Positions 41,242-51,300 of a DNA stretch of 64,000 nt are shown here, one piece after another. The notes under the pieces are model-generated. The model was not told where the DNA came from, searched no databases, and saw nothing but the letters and a program-made list of their open reading frames with translations. The translations under genes were made by a program, and so were the position numbers. How positions within the stretch are numbered: position 1 is the first letter of the stretch; each line of letters begins with the position of its first letter. The stretch comes from an uncultured Acidimicrobiaceae bacterium (GTDB taxonomy: Bacteria; Actinomycetota; Acidimicrobiia; Spongiisociales; UBA5794): contig CAMYIJ010000026.1 in the NCBI GenBank assembly GCA_947258375.1, positions 1-64,000 on the forward strand, given 5' to 3'.

Positions 41242-42464
41242 GCGACGCGGCGCCGCTGCCGGACGACATCGATCTGAGTCACCGCTGGATCGTGCTGCCG
41301 GCGGCGACACTCACCCAGGCGACGTCGGCGTTTGTCCTGCTCGGCATCGGCGCCTTGACGGCGTTCTTTCAGGAAACATACGACCTGAGCGCCGCCCGCA
41401 GCGGGCTGATCATCACCGCGGTCGCCCTCGTCCCGCTCTTCGCCCTGGTGCCTGTCGGGCGTCTGCTGGATCGTCGTTCAGAGCGAATCATCATGGTGTC
41501 CGGGGCCATGCTGCTCGCCGCCGGCGCCACCGCGGCAGCTTTCACGGACTCGTATGTCATGTTGCTGACCGTCCTGCTCATCGGTGGTGCCGGTTATGCC
41601 ACCACCCAGCCCGGCGGCAGCAAGGTTGTTGCCGGATGGTTCCCGCCGCGACAGCGAGGTCTCGGTATGGGAATCCGCCAGACCGGGCTGCCGCTTGGCG
41701 GGGCGCTGGCGGCAGCCACCCTTCCGTGGGTCGCCGCCACCCACGGGCTTCGGTCGGCGCTGCTCACAGCCGCCGCCGTTGCTGTGAGCGGCGTCCTCAT
41801 CTTCGCCGTGGTGTACCGGCGGCCGCCGCTGGCGTTCCGGGGAGAGCCGTGCGCGTTCGGTCCCCAATTACGAGCGCTGTTCGCCCATCCCGAGATCCGG
41901 ACCGCGATGTGGGCCAGCTTCGCCCTCGTCAGCTCCCAGATGGCCATCATCACCTACCTCATCATCGATCTGCGGGACACCCATGACATCGCGGTGACTC
42001 GAGCCGCCTGGGCGTTGGCCGCCGCCCAGGTGGCCGGGATGGCCGGGCGGGTCGTGCTGGCCGCCTGGAGTGATCGACTCCCCTCGGGACGGATCACCGC
42101 GATCACAGTCGCCCTCGTCGGGGCCGCCGCCGGTGCGACGATCATGGCACTCTTCCCGGCAACTGCACCGTTCTGGTCCCTTCTCCTGCTGGCTTTCGGC
42201 TTCGGCTTCTTCTCCTTCGGCTGGTACGGCCCGTGGGTCGTCCACGTCGCCGAGGTCGCTCCCGACCACGCCGTCGGTCTGGCGCTGGCCCTGGCGATGA
42301 CGGCCAACCAGCTGGCGATCGTCACGGCACCGCCGCTGTTCGGGCTCCTCGTTGATGTCACCGGCGGCTTCACAATCCCGTGGCTGGTGGTTGCCGCCGT
42401 TCTGCTTCTGGCCGCGGCGCGGGTTCGGGCGGGAACAGCGCGATTGCGCTGTGCCGACGGGTAG
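41238..42464 (+). CDS. MFS transporter
   Basis: 408 aa, TTG start overlapping livF. Twelve hydrophobic helices in two halves; loop 2-3 motif is VPVGRLLDRRSERIIMVSGA (DRxxxR/K type) and an internal GMGIRQTGLPLGGALAAATL segment. Organic-anion or nitrate-type MFS carriers show this; substrate unknown. Translational coupling to livF suggests it handles a substrate or product related to the ABC system. Confidence 0.85.
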   Translation: MSDAAPLPDDIDLSHRWIVLPAATLTQATSAFVLLGIGALTAFFQETYDLSAARSGLIITAVALVPLFALVPVGRLLDRRSERIIMVSGAMLLAAGATAAAFTDSYVMLLTVLLIGGAGYATTQPGGSKVVAGWFPPRQRGLGMGIRQTGLPLGGALAAATLPWVAATHGLRSALLTAAAVAVSGVLIFAVVYRRPPLAFRGEPCAFGPQLRALFAHPEIRTAMWASFALVSSQMAIITYLIIDLRDTHDIAVTRAAWALAAAQVAGMAGRVVLAAWSDRLPSGRITAITVALVGAAAGATIMALFPATAPFWSLLLLAFGFGFFSFGWYGPWVVHVAEVAPDHAVGLALALAMTANQLAIVTAPPLFGLLVDVTGGFTIPWLVVAAVLLLAAARVRAGTARLRCADG

Positions 42465-42467
42465 GTT
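42462..42467 (+). promoter_or_regulatory. -10 element TAGGTT, leaderless gene 42475
   Basis: TAGGTT straddles the MFS stop codon (TAG 42462-42464) and ends 7 nt before ATG 42475. Confidence 0.5.
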
Positions 42468-42474
42468 TGGCGTC

Positions 42475-42885
42475 ATGGATGAACCGGTGCAGGATCTGGA
42501 CGCAGTCAATCGAGAACTCGCCGAGGTCGTTGACGCCCTCAACGCCACCCCCACGGATGATTTTGCGGCGCGTCACGCGCTGCGGACCCGCCAGGACGAG
42601 CTGCGAGAGCTCGCCGCCCAATTCCGCGTGGACGCCGATGAGCAGCGATCCACCGAGGATCTGCGACGCGAGCTGGCGGCCCGGGAAACTCAGATCACCG
42701 CGATCTACGGCGCCGCCATGGAGCAGGTATCGCAGTCGGGTGGTGGAGGCGGCGACTTCGGCAGCCCGGTTGCGGCGGCCGAAGGGGGGCTAACGGCCAA
42801 AGGCCGCGACGCGACGGGCGCGCCGGAGATACGCTCCCGCATATCTCGGCTGCGCGAGATCCTGGCGGCTCGCGAAGCCGACTGA
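42475..42885 (+). CDS. Small coiled-coil protein of unknown function
   Basis: 136 aa, starting at ATG 42475. Highly charged helical sequence (LDAVNRELAEVVDALNATPT, LRTRQDELRELAAQFRVDAD, DLRRELAARETQITAIYGAA), a Gly-rich linker (SQSGGGGGDFG) and a last helix IRSRISRLREILAAREA. No signal or membrane segment. Unrecognised; likely cytoplasmic and oligomeric. Probably leaderless. Confidence 0.6.
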   Translation: MDEPVQDLDAVNRELAEVVDALNATPTDDFAARHALRTRQDELRELAAQFRVDADEQRSTEDLRRELAARETQITAIYGAAMEQVSQSGGGGGDFGSPVAAAEGGLTAKGRDATGAPEIRSRISRLREILAAREAD

Positions 42886-42998
42886 CGGTTCCCGCAGACC
42901 GTCGAGGATCATCCGCCACTTATCACTCTGAGTGGTTAGGGTTAGACAGGACGGAGTGACAACACAGAGCTAATAGGGGCTTCATTGGAGGAGAACTC

Positions 42999-45900
42999 GT
43001 GAGTCGTTCGCACATGTTTGCCGCGCCCAGGCGCGGCCTTCGCTATTCAATTTCGTTGGCAGCTGTTCTCGCCATGGTGCTGGCCATGCTGCCCTTCCTT
43101 CCGGCAAGGGCGCAGGCGGCCACGGCGGAGCTCTTCTTCTCGGAGTACGTCGAGGGGGCCTCGCTGAACAAGGCGTTGGAGATCTACAACGGCACCGGCT
43201 CGGCGGTCGATCTCGACGCGGGTGGCTACGAGATCCACGTCTACTTCAACGGCAACGCCTCCGCGGGGACGATCATCGACCTGGTGGGCACGGTTGCCGA
43301 TAGTGACGTCTTTGTTGTCGCCGACGACGGAGCGGTAGCCGCCGTTCTCGCGGAGACGGATCAGACGACAACATCCAGCCTGTTCAACGGCGACGACGCG
43401 ATCGTGCTGCGCAAAGCCGGCGTGGCGATCGACTCGTTCGGCACGGTTGGAACCGATCCCGGCAGTCAATGGACCGGCGGCGGACAAAACGACACGCTGC
43501 GCCGCAAGGCGACCGTGTGCCTTGGCGATGACGACGGTTCTGATGCATTCGACGCTTCGCTGGAATGGGACATCTTCGCCCAAGACACGTTCGACGGTCT
43601 CGGCTCCCACATTGCCAACTGTGACGGTGGCGGCCCCACGATCCTGATCAACGAGGTCGACGCCGATCAAGTGTCGACCGACTCGGCAGAGTTCGTCGAG
43701 CTGTATGACGGCGGTGTCGGCAGTAGCGATCTCAGCGGTTTGTCGATCGTGCTGTACAACGGCTCGGACGATGCCTCATATAGGGCCTTCGACCTCGACG
43801 GGCTGTCTACCGACGCCGATGGCTACTTCGTGATGTGCGGCAATGCCGCCACCACCGCCAACTGCGATCTGGATGTCGCTCCGGACACCAACCTGATCCA
43901 AAACGGTGCAGACGCGGTGGCCCTGGTGACGGGCGATGCCGTCGATTTTCCCGAGGACACTCCAGTGAGCACAGCCGGGCTGCTCGACGCCATCGTCTAC
44001 GACACCGACGACAGCGACGATGCCGGGCTGCTGGTGCTCCTCAATTCCGGCCAGCCGCAGGTGAATGAGCGGGGCCGCGGTAATGGGACGGCGCACTCCA
44101 ACCAGCGGTGCCCCAACGGCTCCGGTGGTGCTCGGAACACGGGTACGTACAGCCAGTACCTCCCAACTCCCGGCGAGGCGAGCGTCTGCGAGGACCCCGC
44201 TGAGCTGGTGAAGATCCACGAGATCCAGGGTCTGGGCGACGCCAGCCCGCTGGTCGGCCAGACGGTGATCATTGAAGGCGTCGTCGTCGGTGACTTCCAG
44301 GCAAGCAATCAGATCGGCGGCTTCCACGTCCAGGAGGAGGATGTCGACGCAGACGGCGACCCGGGAACCTCGGAGGGAATCTACGTATTCGCACCCAACG
44401 CGATCGATGTTTCGATCGGCCAGACGGTACGCGTCACGGGTTCCGTGTCCGAGTTCTTCGGCCTCACGGAGCTGGTGAGTTTCGACGCTGATGCCGCTGA
44501 ACTGATCCCAGCGGTCGGTCCGGCCAGCCCGGTTGAACTGACTTTGCCGACCCTCTCGGTCGAGCCTTTCGAGCCGTATGAGGGCATGAGCGTGATCCTG
44601 CCCCAGGCCCTCGTCATTTCGGAGTACTTCAACTACGACCGGTTTGGCGAAATCGTGCTCAGCAGTGAGCGTCACCTCCAGCCGACGGCCCAGTTCGAGC
44701 CCGGCTCGATCGAGTACCTCACCGAGGCATACCTGATCGAACGTGATCGGATCACGCTCGATGACGGCCAGCCGGATCAGAACCCCGACTTCAGCCGGCA
44801 TCCCAACGGGGAGGCTTTCACGCTGGACAACAGGTTCCGCGGCGGCGACACCCTCACCAACACGATCGGTGTCATGGACTTCGCCTTCGGGGATTGGAAG
44901 ATCCAGCCCACCGGGCCTGCTACTTACACCGCGGCCAACCCGCGGCCGGCAACACCGGACGAGGTCGGCGGCGACGTGAAGGTGGCCAGTTTCAACGTGC
45001 TGAACTACTACACGACGATCGACGATCGCGAACCCGGAAGTGTCTGCTTCCCCTCGTTCACGCGCCGCGACTGTCGCGGCGCCGACAGCGTCGAGGAGTT
45101 CGAGCGGCAGCGGGCCAAGATCATCGTGGCCCTGACCGAGATCGATGCTGATGTCGTCGGCCTGATCGAGATCGAGAACAATGTCGACGACGACGCCGTG
45201 ATCGACCTCGTGGCTGGCCTCAACGATGCAGTCGGTGCCGGTACCTACGACTACGTCCCGGCCGGCACCACCGGCACGGACACGATCAAGGTGGCGTTCA
45301 TCTACAAGCCGGCTTCGGTTTCCCTGGCGGGGGCCCATGCGATTCTCGACGACCCGGCATTCCTCGATCCGGCCGACACCGGAATCGATCGCAACCGGGC
45401 GGCCCTGGCCCAGACCTTCACCGAGAACGTCACGGGTGAGTCGTTCACGGCGGTCGTCAACCACTTCAAGTCGAAGAGCGGCTCGGAGACCGACGACTTC
45501 CCGGATGGGATCTGCGTCGATGACATCACCGAGAACGACACGAACGATTGTGACCAGAACGACGGCGCGGCGTACTTCAACTTCACGAGGGAGCTGGCGG
45601 CGCAGGTGCTCAGCGATTGGCTGGCAACCGACCCGACGGGTAGCGGCGATCCCGACGTTCTCGTCATCGGTGACTTGAACGCATACGACAAGGAAGACCC
45701 GATCGACGTCCTGGTGGCGAACGGCTACACGGACCTCGTGGGTGCCTTCCAAGGCGAAGCCGCCTACTCTTTCGTGTTTGACGGCCAGGTTGGATACCTG
45801 GACTACGGCATGGCCAACGCGGCGCTGCTACCAGCGGTGACAGATGCCACAGTGTGGAACCTGAATGCCGATGAGCCCGACATCCTGGACTACGACACAT

Positions 45901-46442
45901 CGTTCAAGAGCGACAACCAGGACGCCATTTTCGATGGCACCAGCCCGTTCCGCTCGAGTGACCACGATCCGGTGATAATCGGGCTCAACCTGGCGAACCC
46001 GCTCGGCGACACCGAGCAACTCGCGGCCGACCTCGGCGCATTGCTGCCGACCGGTGACGGCCAGACCGACAAGCGACTCGACAAGGCGATCGAGAGGCTC
46101 GACGCCAGCTTCGACGCAGGTTGGTGGACGGGCGATCAGACGATCACGAGTGCGATGGTATTCGACAACCACCGGCGCGCCGTTGCCCAACTCGCGTTGA
46201 TTGTCGCCAGTGGCGGCCCGGAGGCGGACGCTGCCATGGATGCCATCCTGATCATCCTCAATGCCGATCGGCAACTGGCTCAGATCGAGCTGATCGCCGC
46301 GATCGCACGCGATGGCCGCGCATCGAAGATCGCGGACGCTGAGGCCGCGATGGCCGACGCTGCCGCCTATGCCGCGGCCGGCCTCTATGTCGACGCGGTG
46401 AACGCCTACAAGGCAGCTTGGAGGGCGGCCACCAGCGCCTGA
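42999..46442 (+). CDS. ExeM/NucH-type secreted multidomain endonuclease
   Basis: 1147 aa, GTG start with GGAGGAG 6 nt upstream. Signal peptide ending PARAQA (about residue 40). Then: lamin-tail domain 1 (AELFFSEYVEGASLNKALEI, 41-170), lamin-tail domain 2 (TILINEVDADQVSTDSAEFV, about 210-390), OB-fold domain (VKIHEIQGLGDASPLVGQTV, about 400-510), and an exonuclease/endonuclease/phosphatase domain (VKVASFNVLNYYTTID to FRSSDHDPVIIGLNLA, about 660-1005) with ENNVD, IGDLNAYDKED and SSDHDP metal/catalytic motifs. A helical C-terminal tail follows. Degrades extracellular DNA for phosphate or biofilm remodelling. Confidence 0.9.
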   Translation: MSRSHMFAAPRRGLRYSISLAAVLAMVLAMLPFLPARAQAATAELFFSEYVEGASLNKALEIYNGTGSAVDLDAGGYEIHVYFNGNASAGTIIDLVGTVADSDVFVVADDGAVAAVLAETDQTTTSSLFNGDDAIVLRKAGVAIDSFGTVGTDPGSQWTGGGQNDTLRRKATVCLGDDDGSDAFDASLEWDIFAQDTFDGLGSHIANCDGGGPTILINEVDADQVSTDSAEFVELYDGGVGSSDLSGLSIVLYNGSDDASYRAFDLDGLSTDADGYFVMCGNAATTANCDLDVAPDTNLIQNGADAVALVTGDAVDFPEDTPVSTAGLLDAIVYDTDDSDDAGLLVLLNSGQPQVNERGRGNGTAHSNQRCPNGSGGARNTGTYSQYLPTPGEASVCEDPAELVKIHEIQGLGDASPLVGQTVIIEGVVVGDFQASNQIGGFHVQEEDVDADGDPGTSEGIYVFAPNAIDVSIGQTVRVTGSVSEFFGLTELVSFDADAAELIPAVGPASPVELTLPTLSVEPFEPYEGMSVILPQALVISEYFNYDRFGEIVLSSERHLQPTAQFEPGSIEYLTEAYLIERDRITLDDGQPDQNPDFSRHPNGEAFTLDNRFRGGDTLTNTIGVMDFAFGDWKIQPTGPATYTAANPRPATPDEVGGDVKVASFNVLNYYTTIDDREPGSVCFPSFTRRDCRGADSVEEFERQRAKIIVALTEIDADVVGLIEIENNVDDDAVIDLVAGLNDAVGAGTYDYVPAGTTGTDTIKVAFIYKPASVSLAGAHAILDDPAFLDPADTGIDRNRAALAQTFTENVTGESFTAVVNHFKSKSGSETDDFPDGICVDDITENDTNDCDQNDGAAYFNFTRELAAQVLSDWLATDPTGSGDPDVLVIGDLNAYDKEDPIDVLVANGYTDLVGAFQGEAAYSFVFDGQVGYLDYGMANAALLPAVTDATVWNLNADEPDILDYDTSFKSDNQDAIFDGTSPFRSSDHDPVIIGLNLANPLGDTEQLAADLGALLPTGDGQTDKRLDKAIERLDASFDAGWWTGDQTITSAMVFDNHRRAVAQLALIVASGGPEADAAMDAILIILNADRQLAQIELIAAIARDGRASKIADAEAAMADAAAYAAAGLYVDAVNAYKAAWRAATSA

Positions 46443-46469
46443 GTCGGAACGACATTGGACAAGCGGCAA

Positions 46470-46505
46470 GGGGCGGGCGCAAGTGCCCGCCCCTCGCTGC
46501 CGTTT
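46470..46505 (+). terminator. Rho-independent-like terminator after the ExeM gene
   Basis: GGGGCGGGC-GCAAGT-GCCCGCCCC (46470-46493) followed by a short CGTTTTG. The 46530 nuclease gene begins 24 nt on, so this may be an attenuator. Confidence 0.6.
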
Positions 46506-46529
46506 TGAATCGAAGAAGGGAGACTCATC

Positions 46530-47768
46530 ATGAAACGCAGACGACTTGGCGTATTACTGACTGTGGGGGCGATGGTTGTCGCCATGGTGGCGCTGATTCC
46601 GGCAGAAGCCGTCGGTGGCAGCGCCAAGGCCGGACCGGCTACGGACGTCCGGTTCGCGACATTCAACGCGTCGCTGAACCGCGGCAGCGCCGGCGCACTG
46701 GCCGCCGAGCTGGCGGTGCCCGGGAGCGCCCAACCGGATGTGATCGCCGAGATCATTCAGCGAACACGGCCCGACGTGCTGCTGGTCAATGAGTTCGACT
46801 ACGACGCCGGCAACGTGGCGCTCGACGGGTTTCACGACAACTACCTGATGGTGCCCCACGGCACGGCTGACGCCATCGAGTACCCGTTCCGCTACGCGGC
46901 GCCGTCGAATACCGGGGTCTTCTCCGGATTCGATCTCGACAACAGCGGGGCCGCAGGGGACTTCGTTCCCAACGACTCGTTCGGTTTCGGGTTCTTCCCC
47001 GGGCAGTTCGGCATGGCCGTCTACTCGACGTACCCGATCGATTTCGACAATGTTCGGACGTTCCAGAACTTCCTGTGGGAGGACATGCCGGGTGCGCTCC
47101 TGCCGGTCGAACCGGACGGCACGCCCTGGTACTCGGACGACGAACTCGGCGTCTTCCGGCTGTCGTCGAAGAGCCATTGGGACGTACCGATCGAGATCAA
47201 CAACGGAACCGTGCACTTCCTGGTGAGCCATCCAACGCCGCCGGTGTTCGACGGCCCTGAAGATCGCAACGGCACTCGCAACCACGACGAGATTCGCTTC
47301 TGGGCGGATTACATCCATCCGGGACGCAGTGGATACATCTACGACGATGATGGCCACACGGGCGGCCTCCCCGCCGATGCCCTCTTCGTGGTTGCCGGCG
47401 ACCAGAACTCGGACCCGTTCGACGGTGACAGCATCCCAGGATCTATCCAGCAGCTGTTAGACAGTCCCAAGGTGAACACCACGGTGACGCCGTCCAGCGA
47501 GGGTGGTCCGGAACAGGCGCTGCTGCAGGGTGACAACAACCTGAGCCACCTCAGTGATCCGGCGTACGACACCGCCGATTTCGGTGAGGCGATCTTCGGC
47601 GGTCCGGGCAATATCCGGGTTGACTACGTGTTGCCCCGCAAAAACATGAAGATATCGGACGCCGGGGTCTTCTGGCCGCTATCGACCGATCCGCTGTTCT
47701 CGCTGGTTGGGACCTTCCCCTTCCCGAGCTCCGACCACAAGCTGGTTTGGGTTGATCTGAGCTTGTAG
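46530..47768 (+). CDS. Secreted endonuclease/exonuclease/phosphatase family protein
   Basis: 412 aa. Signal peptide MKRRRLGVLLTVGAMVVAMV, cleavage near AEAVGGS. EEP fold: VRFATFNASLNRGSAG, RPDVLLVNEFDYDA (catalytic Glu), PIEINNGTVHFLVSHPTPPV, VVAGDQNSDP (DxN) and the C-terminal FPSSDHKLVWVDLSL (SDH). Predicted extracellular phosphodiesterase or nuclease. Follows the ExeM-like gene across a hairpin, so the two may be differentially co-expressed. SD GAAGGGAG is upstream. Confidence 0.88.
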   Translation: MKRRRLGVLLTVGAMVVAMVALIPAEAVGGSAKAGPATDVRFATFNASLNRGSAGALAAELAVPGSAQPDVIAEIIQRTRPDVLLVNEFDYDAGNVALDGFHDNYLMVPHGTADAIEYPFRYAAPSNTGVFSGFDLDNSGAAGDFVPNDSFGFGFFPGQFGMAVYSTYPIDFDNVRTFQNFLWEDMPGALLPVEPDGTPWYSDDELGVFRLSSKSHWDVPIEINNGTVHFLVSHPTPPVFDGPEDRNGTRNHDEIRFWADYIHPGRSGYIYDDDGHTGGLPADALFVVAGDQNSDPFDGDSIPGSIQQLLDSPKVNTTVTPSSEGGPEQALLQGDNNLSHLSDPAYDTADFGEAIFGGPGNIRVDYVLPRKNMKISDAGVFWPLSTDPLFSLVGTFPFPSSDHKLVWVDLSL

Positions 47769-47790
47769 ACGCGGCCAGCCGACGACTCCA

Positions 47791-47814
47791 AGCGAGCCCC
47801 TTCGGGGGCTCGCT
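47791..47814 (+). terminator. Terminator hairpin after the 46530 gene
   Basis: AGCGAGCCCC-TTCG-GGGGCTCGCT, 10-bp perfect stem with a UUCG tetraloop, 22 nt after the stop; no strong T-run. Confidence 0.7.
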
Positions 47815-47922
47815 TCGCGTCCCGATCTACGCGTGATTGGTGACTAGACACTTCCCCCCATTGCCAATGATTCTCATCGAATATCCTCCGAGTGCCGATA
47901 CTTTGAGTATGAGGTACACATC

Positions 47923-48309
47923 GTGACCAACGCAGAAGACTCGGACCAGCGGATCCTCGTTGTTGAGGATTCGCCGATGATCCAGCGGGTCATCGAGATC
48001 TGCCTGCGCCAACCGGCACGGCACTTCGATCAGCGGCGGGACGGCGCTTCCGGCCTCGCCGCGGCCCGGGATCTGCATCCCGATCTCGTGATCCTCGACA
48101 TCAGGCTGCCCGGCATCGACGGCTGGGAAGTGCTGCGCCAATTGCGCAGCACCGAGGATGGCCAGGATGTCGCAGTCCTCGTCGTCACGGGTCACAACGA
48201 TGCCGACACTCGCCGGCGGGCGTGCGATGAAGGCGCCGACGGCTTCATTTCCAAGCCCTTCCGCCCCGATGATCTGCGCCGGGCGGTCGATCTCCTCGTC
48301 TCCGGCTGA
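47923..48309 (+). CDS. Single-domain response regulator (receiver only)
   Basis: 128 aa, GTG start. Complete receiver: acidic pair E15/D16 (VVEDS), phospho-acceptor D59 (LVILDIRLPGIDG), T89 (VVTG) and K111 (ISKPF). No output domain, so it acts through phosphotransfer or protein contact. Convergent with the cadherin/kinase pair on the other strand; the nearest histidine kinase is at 52032. Partnership is plausible but unproven. Confidence 0.9.
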   Translation: MTNAEDSDQRILVVEDSPMIQRVIEICLRQPARHFDQRRDGASGLAAARDLHPDLVILDIRLPGIDGWEVLRQLRSTEDGQDVAVLVVTGHNDADTRRRACDEGADGFISKPFRPDDLRRAVDLLVSG

Positions 48310-48328
48310 CTCTCCGCGACCTTCCATT

Positions 48329-48380
48329 CCATTCTTGCGGATCTGACGGCCATATGTTGCCGTGATATCCGCCAGAACGG
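48329..48380. repeat. Imperfect 52-bp palindrome related to 315-366
   Basis: Arms CCATTCTTGCGGATCTGACG.. and ..TATCCGCCAGAACGG pair at about 20 of 26 positions. Same length and related arm sequence (TTCTTGCGGA) as the perfect palindrome at 315. Lies between the convergent response-regulator and cadherin-like genes. Confidence 0.65.
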
Positions 48381-48394
48381 CAGGTGGTTCCGAC

Positions 48395-51300
48395 CTATCG
48401 TGGCCGGTGCAGCTTGGTGATCAGATCGCGGTAGGCGCCATCGATCGTGCGGAACACAACGTTGTCGCCGACGGCCAGCGTGGCCCGGTCCCGTCGGGCA
48501 ACGGCCGAGGTATGAACAAACACGTCGACACCGTCGGAAGCGCGCGTCACGAGACCCGATCCCGCATCCGGGTCGTAGCGACGGACGACACCTTCGTGTC
48601 GTGTGCCTCGACTGAAGACCGGCGCGACCCCGATGCGGCCGAAGGCAATCAGCCCGGCCGCCATGACGAGGAGCAGCAGCAGCGGAAATGACATCTCCGT
48701 GGCACCTGAGCGCGCCGCTCGGGACATGATCGCCAGCGATCTGGAGACACCTACGTCGGTAGGCTGGACGGTGACAACAGGCGGCGGTTCGTTATCGGTG
48801 ATTCCGGAGACGATGGCGTTCCTTTTCTGCGTAGCGGCCCCGGGGCTGGCCGTACCGGCTATCTCCCACGTGAAGCTGGTTGAGGTGGTGACACGACCGT
48901 CGGATACCGAGATCTCTACGTCGAATGGCGAGCCGGTAACGCCGTCGAATCCGACGGTTCCGGTGATGGCCCCCGTCGCCTCGTCGATAGTCAGCCCGGG
49001 CGGGAGGTTCGATGCGCTGAAAGCAAGTGTCTCGGGGTAGCCGTCAGGATCGACGGCGTGGACGGTCAGGGCGGCACTCTCCCCGGGAGCGCTGAGCTGG
49101 TCACCCGGGTGAGTCAGCGTCGGCGGCACGTTTTCACGACCGACGACCACATCGAAAGTCTCGGAGTCGGTTTTGGGGAACCTGCCGGCATCGGTCACCG
49201 TCACGGTGATGGTGTGGCGGGCGTCATACTGGGATTCGGCCGGGTGCCAGTGCAGAGCGCCGGATACCGGATCTATGCTCACTCCGGCCGGGGCGCCGGT
49301 GAGGGAGAATCTCAGAGCGGAGATCGGGCCGTCCTCGTCGGTCGCCCGTGCGGTGAAGGCGAGTGTCCCGCCCAGCTCCAAGTGCTTGTCACCGATCGGG
49401 GCCAGCACCGGAGCGCGGTTGGCCATGATGAGTGTCAGCGTGATGATGCCCGAATCGGACATCGCGGGTGACCCGCTATCGGTAACCTTTATCGTCACGG
49501 CGTGCTGGTCGCCGACCATGTCTCCCGTTGGGCTCCAGGTGAGTTCGCCGGCCGCCGACAGCTCGGCACCATCCGGGAGACCGGTTGCGGTGAAGCGCAG
49601 GTCCTGTGCAGGAAGATCCGGATCATCGGCTGACGCCACGAGTACGAAGGGCAAACCGTCTTCGACGAGGTAGTTGTCGTCCATGGTGAGTCGCGGCGGG
49701 AGGTTGACCTCCGATACAGTCACCGTGACGGGGCGGGTGCTCGACCTCGCCGGCGTTCCCTTGTCGGTGACGACGATATCGAAGGTGTGGGTGCCGGGCC
49801 CGTGAGCCTCGCCGGGGATCCAGGTGAATGTGCCGGCGCGAGTGATCCTGGCGGCCGCCGGAGCGTTGCCGGCGAGTGAGAACCAGAAGTCATCGGCCGG
49901 CAGATCGGTGTCGCTGGCGGTGGCAGTGAAACTGACCAGTTCGCCTTCGGCAGTCGCGAAGGGGCCAATCGGGTCGATTACCGGGGCGTTATTACCTTCG
50001 GCGACTCGAATCGTCAGCGTCTGTGAGTCGGTCATCGCGGGCGATCCGTCGTCGGTGACGACGACGTCGAATGTGTACGTGCCGGGGCCCTGCGCCTCGT
50101 TCGGTGTCCATTCGAAGCGGCCCGTCGGGGTCACGGTCGCGCCCACCGGCGCCCCGTTGAGGGAGAAGTGCAGCGTGTTGGCAGGGGAGTCACCGTCGGT
50201 CGCAATCCAGTTGCGGATGAGCCTGGCTCCCTCGACGACGGACTCATCGGGAATCGCGGCGAGAACCGGCCTCGTGTTTGTCTCGGTGACTACCACCGTC
50301 ACGTCGGCATGGCGGGACTTCGGCGGGACTCCGTCATCGGTGGCGACGACGTCAAAGTGGTACGTCCCGGGGCCCTGGATCTCCGTTGGTCTCCAGGTGA
50401 AGAGTCCGCTCGGCGTTATTGCCGCACCGGCCGGGGCGCCCGCCAGGGTGAACTCGAAAGAATCGGCCGGCACATCCATGTCGAAAGCGCTTACGGTGAA
50501 TTGCAGCAGGTTGCCTTCCCCGACGCTCTTGATCCCTATCGGGTCGATCGTCGGGGCGATGTTGGCCTCGGCGACCGTGATCGTCACCGATTCGGCGTCG
50601 GAGCGGGCGGGGATGCCATTGTCCGTCGCGATGACGCTGAACGTGTAGGTGCCCGGCCCCTGGGCCTCCGTGGGAGTCCACTCGAATGATCCCGCGGACG
50701 TGATCGACGCTCCCGGTGGGGCCCCCGCAAGGTTGAAGGTCAGGTCATTGGCCGGCAGATCGGGATCGGTGGCGGAGGCGGTGAAGCTCAGCCGGGTGCC
50801 CTCGTTGATTGTCTTGTTGTAGATGGCCGCCACAGTTGGTGCCCGGTTGGTCTCGGTGACCGTGACGGTGATCGTCCGGGTGTCGGATTGGAACCCATCG
50901 GGGAGCCCGTCGTCGGTCACGGTTACACCGAATGTGTAGATGTCCGGTCCTTGAGACTCGTCTGGCGTCCAGGCGAACGTGCCGCCGGGTGTGATGGACG
51001 CGCCGGTAGGGGGGCCACCGGTGAGCGAGAATCGGAGAGCCGTCGACGCCGTGTCCGGATCGGTCGCGGTGGCGGTGAATGTCAGCAGGCCGCCCTCTGC
51101 AATCGACTTGTCGCTGATTGCTGCGAGAACAGGCGGCGCGTTGGTTTCGGTAACGGTCAGGGTCACGGTCTGGCTGTCGCTGAGCGAGGGCAGGCCGTCA
51201 TCTGTGACGGTTACCTCGAAAGGGTAGACGCCAGGTCCCTGGGCCTCGCTCGGAGTCCACGCAAAGACGCCACCAGCCGACATGGTCGCTCCGGACGGCG

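Noticed and set aside
43776..45752. 658-codon frame on the minus strand
   Set aside because: Antisense to the ExeM-like nuclease; compositionally a shadow frame without start signals or family motifs.
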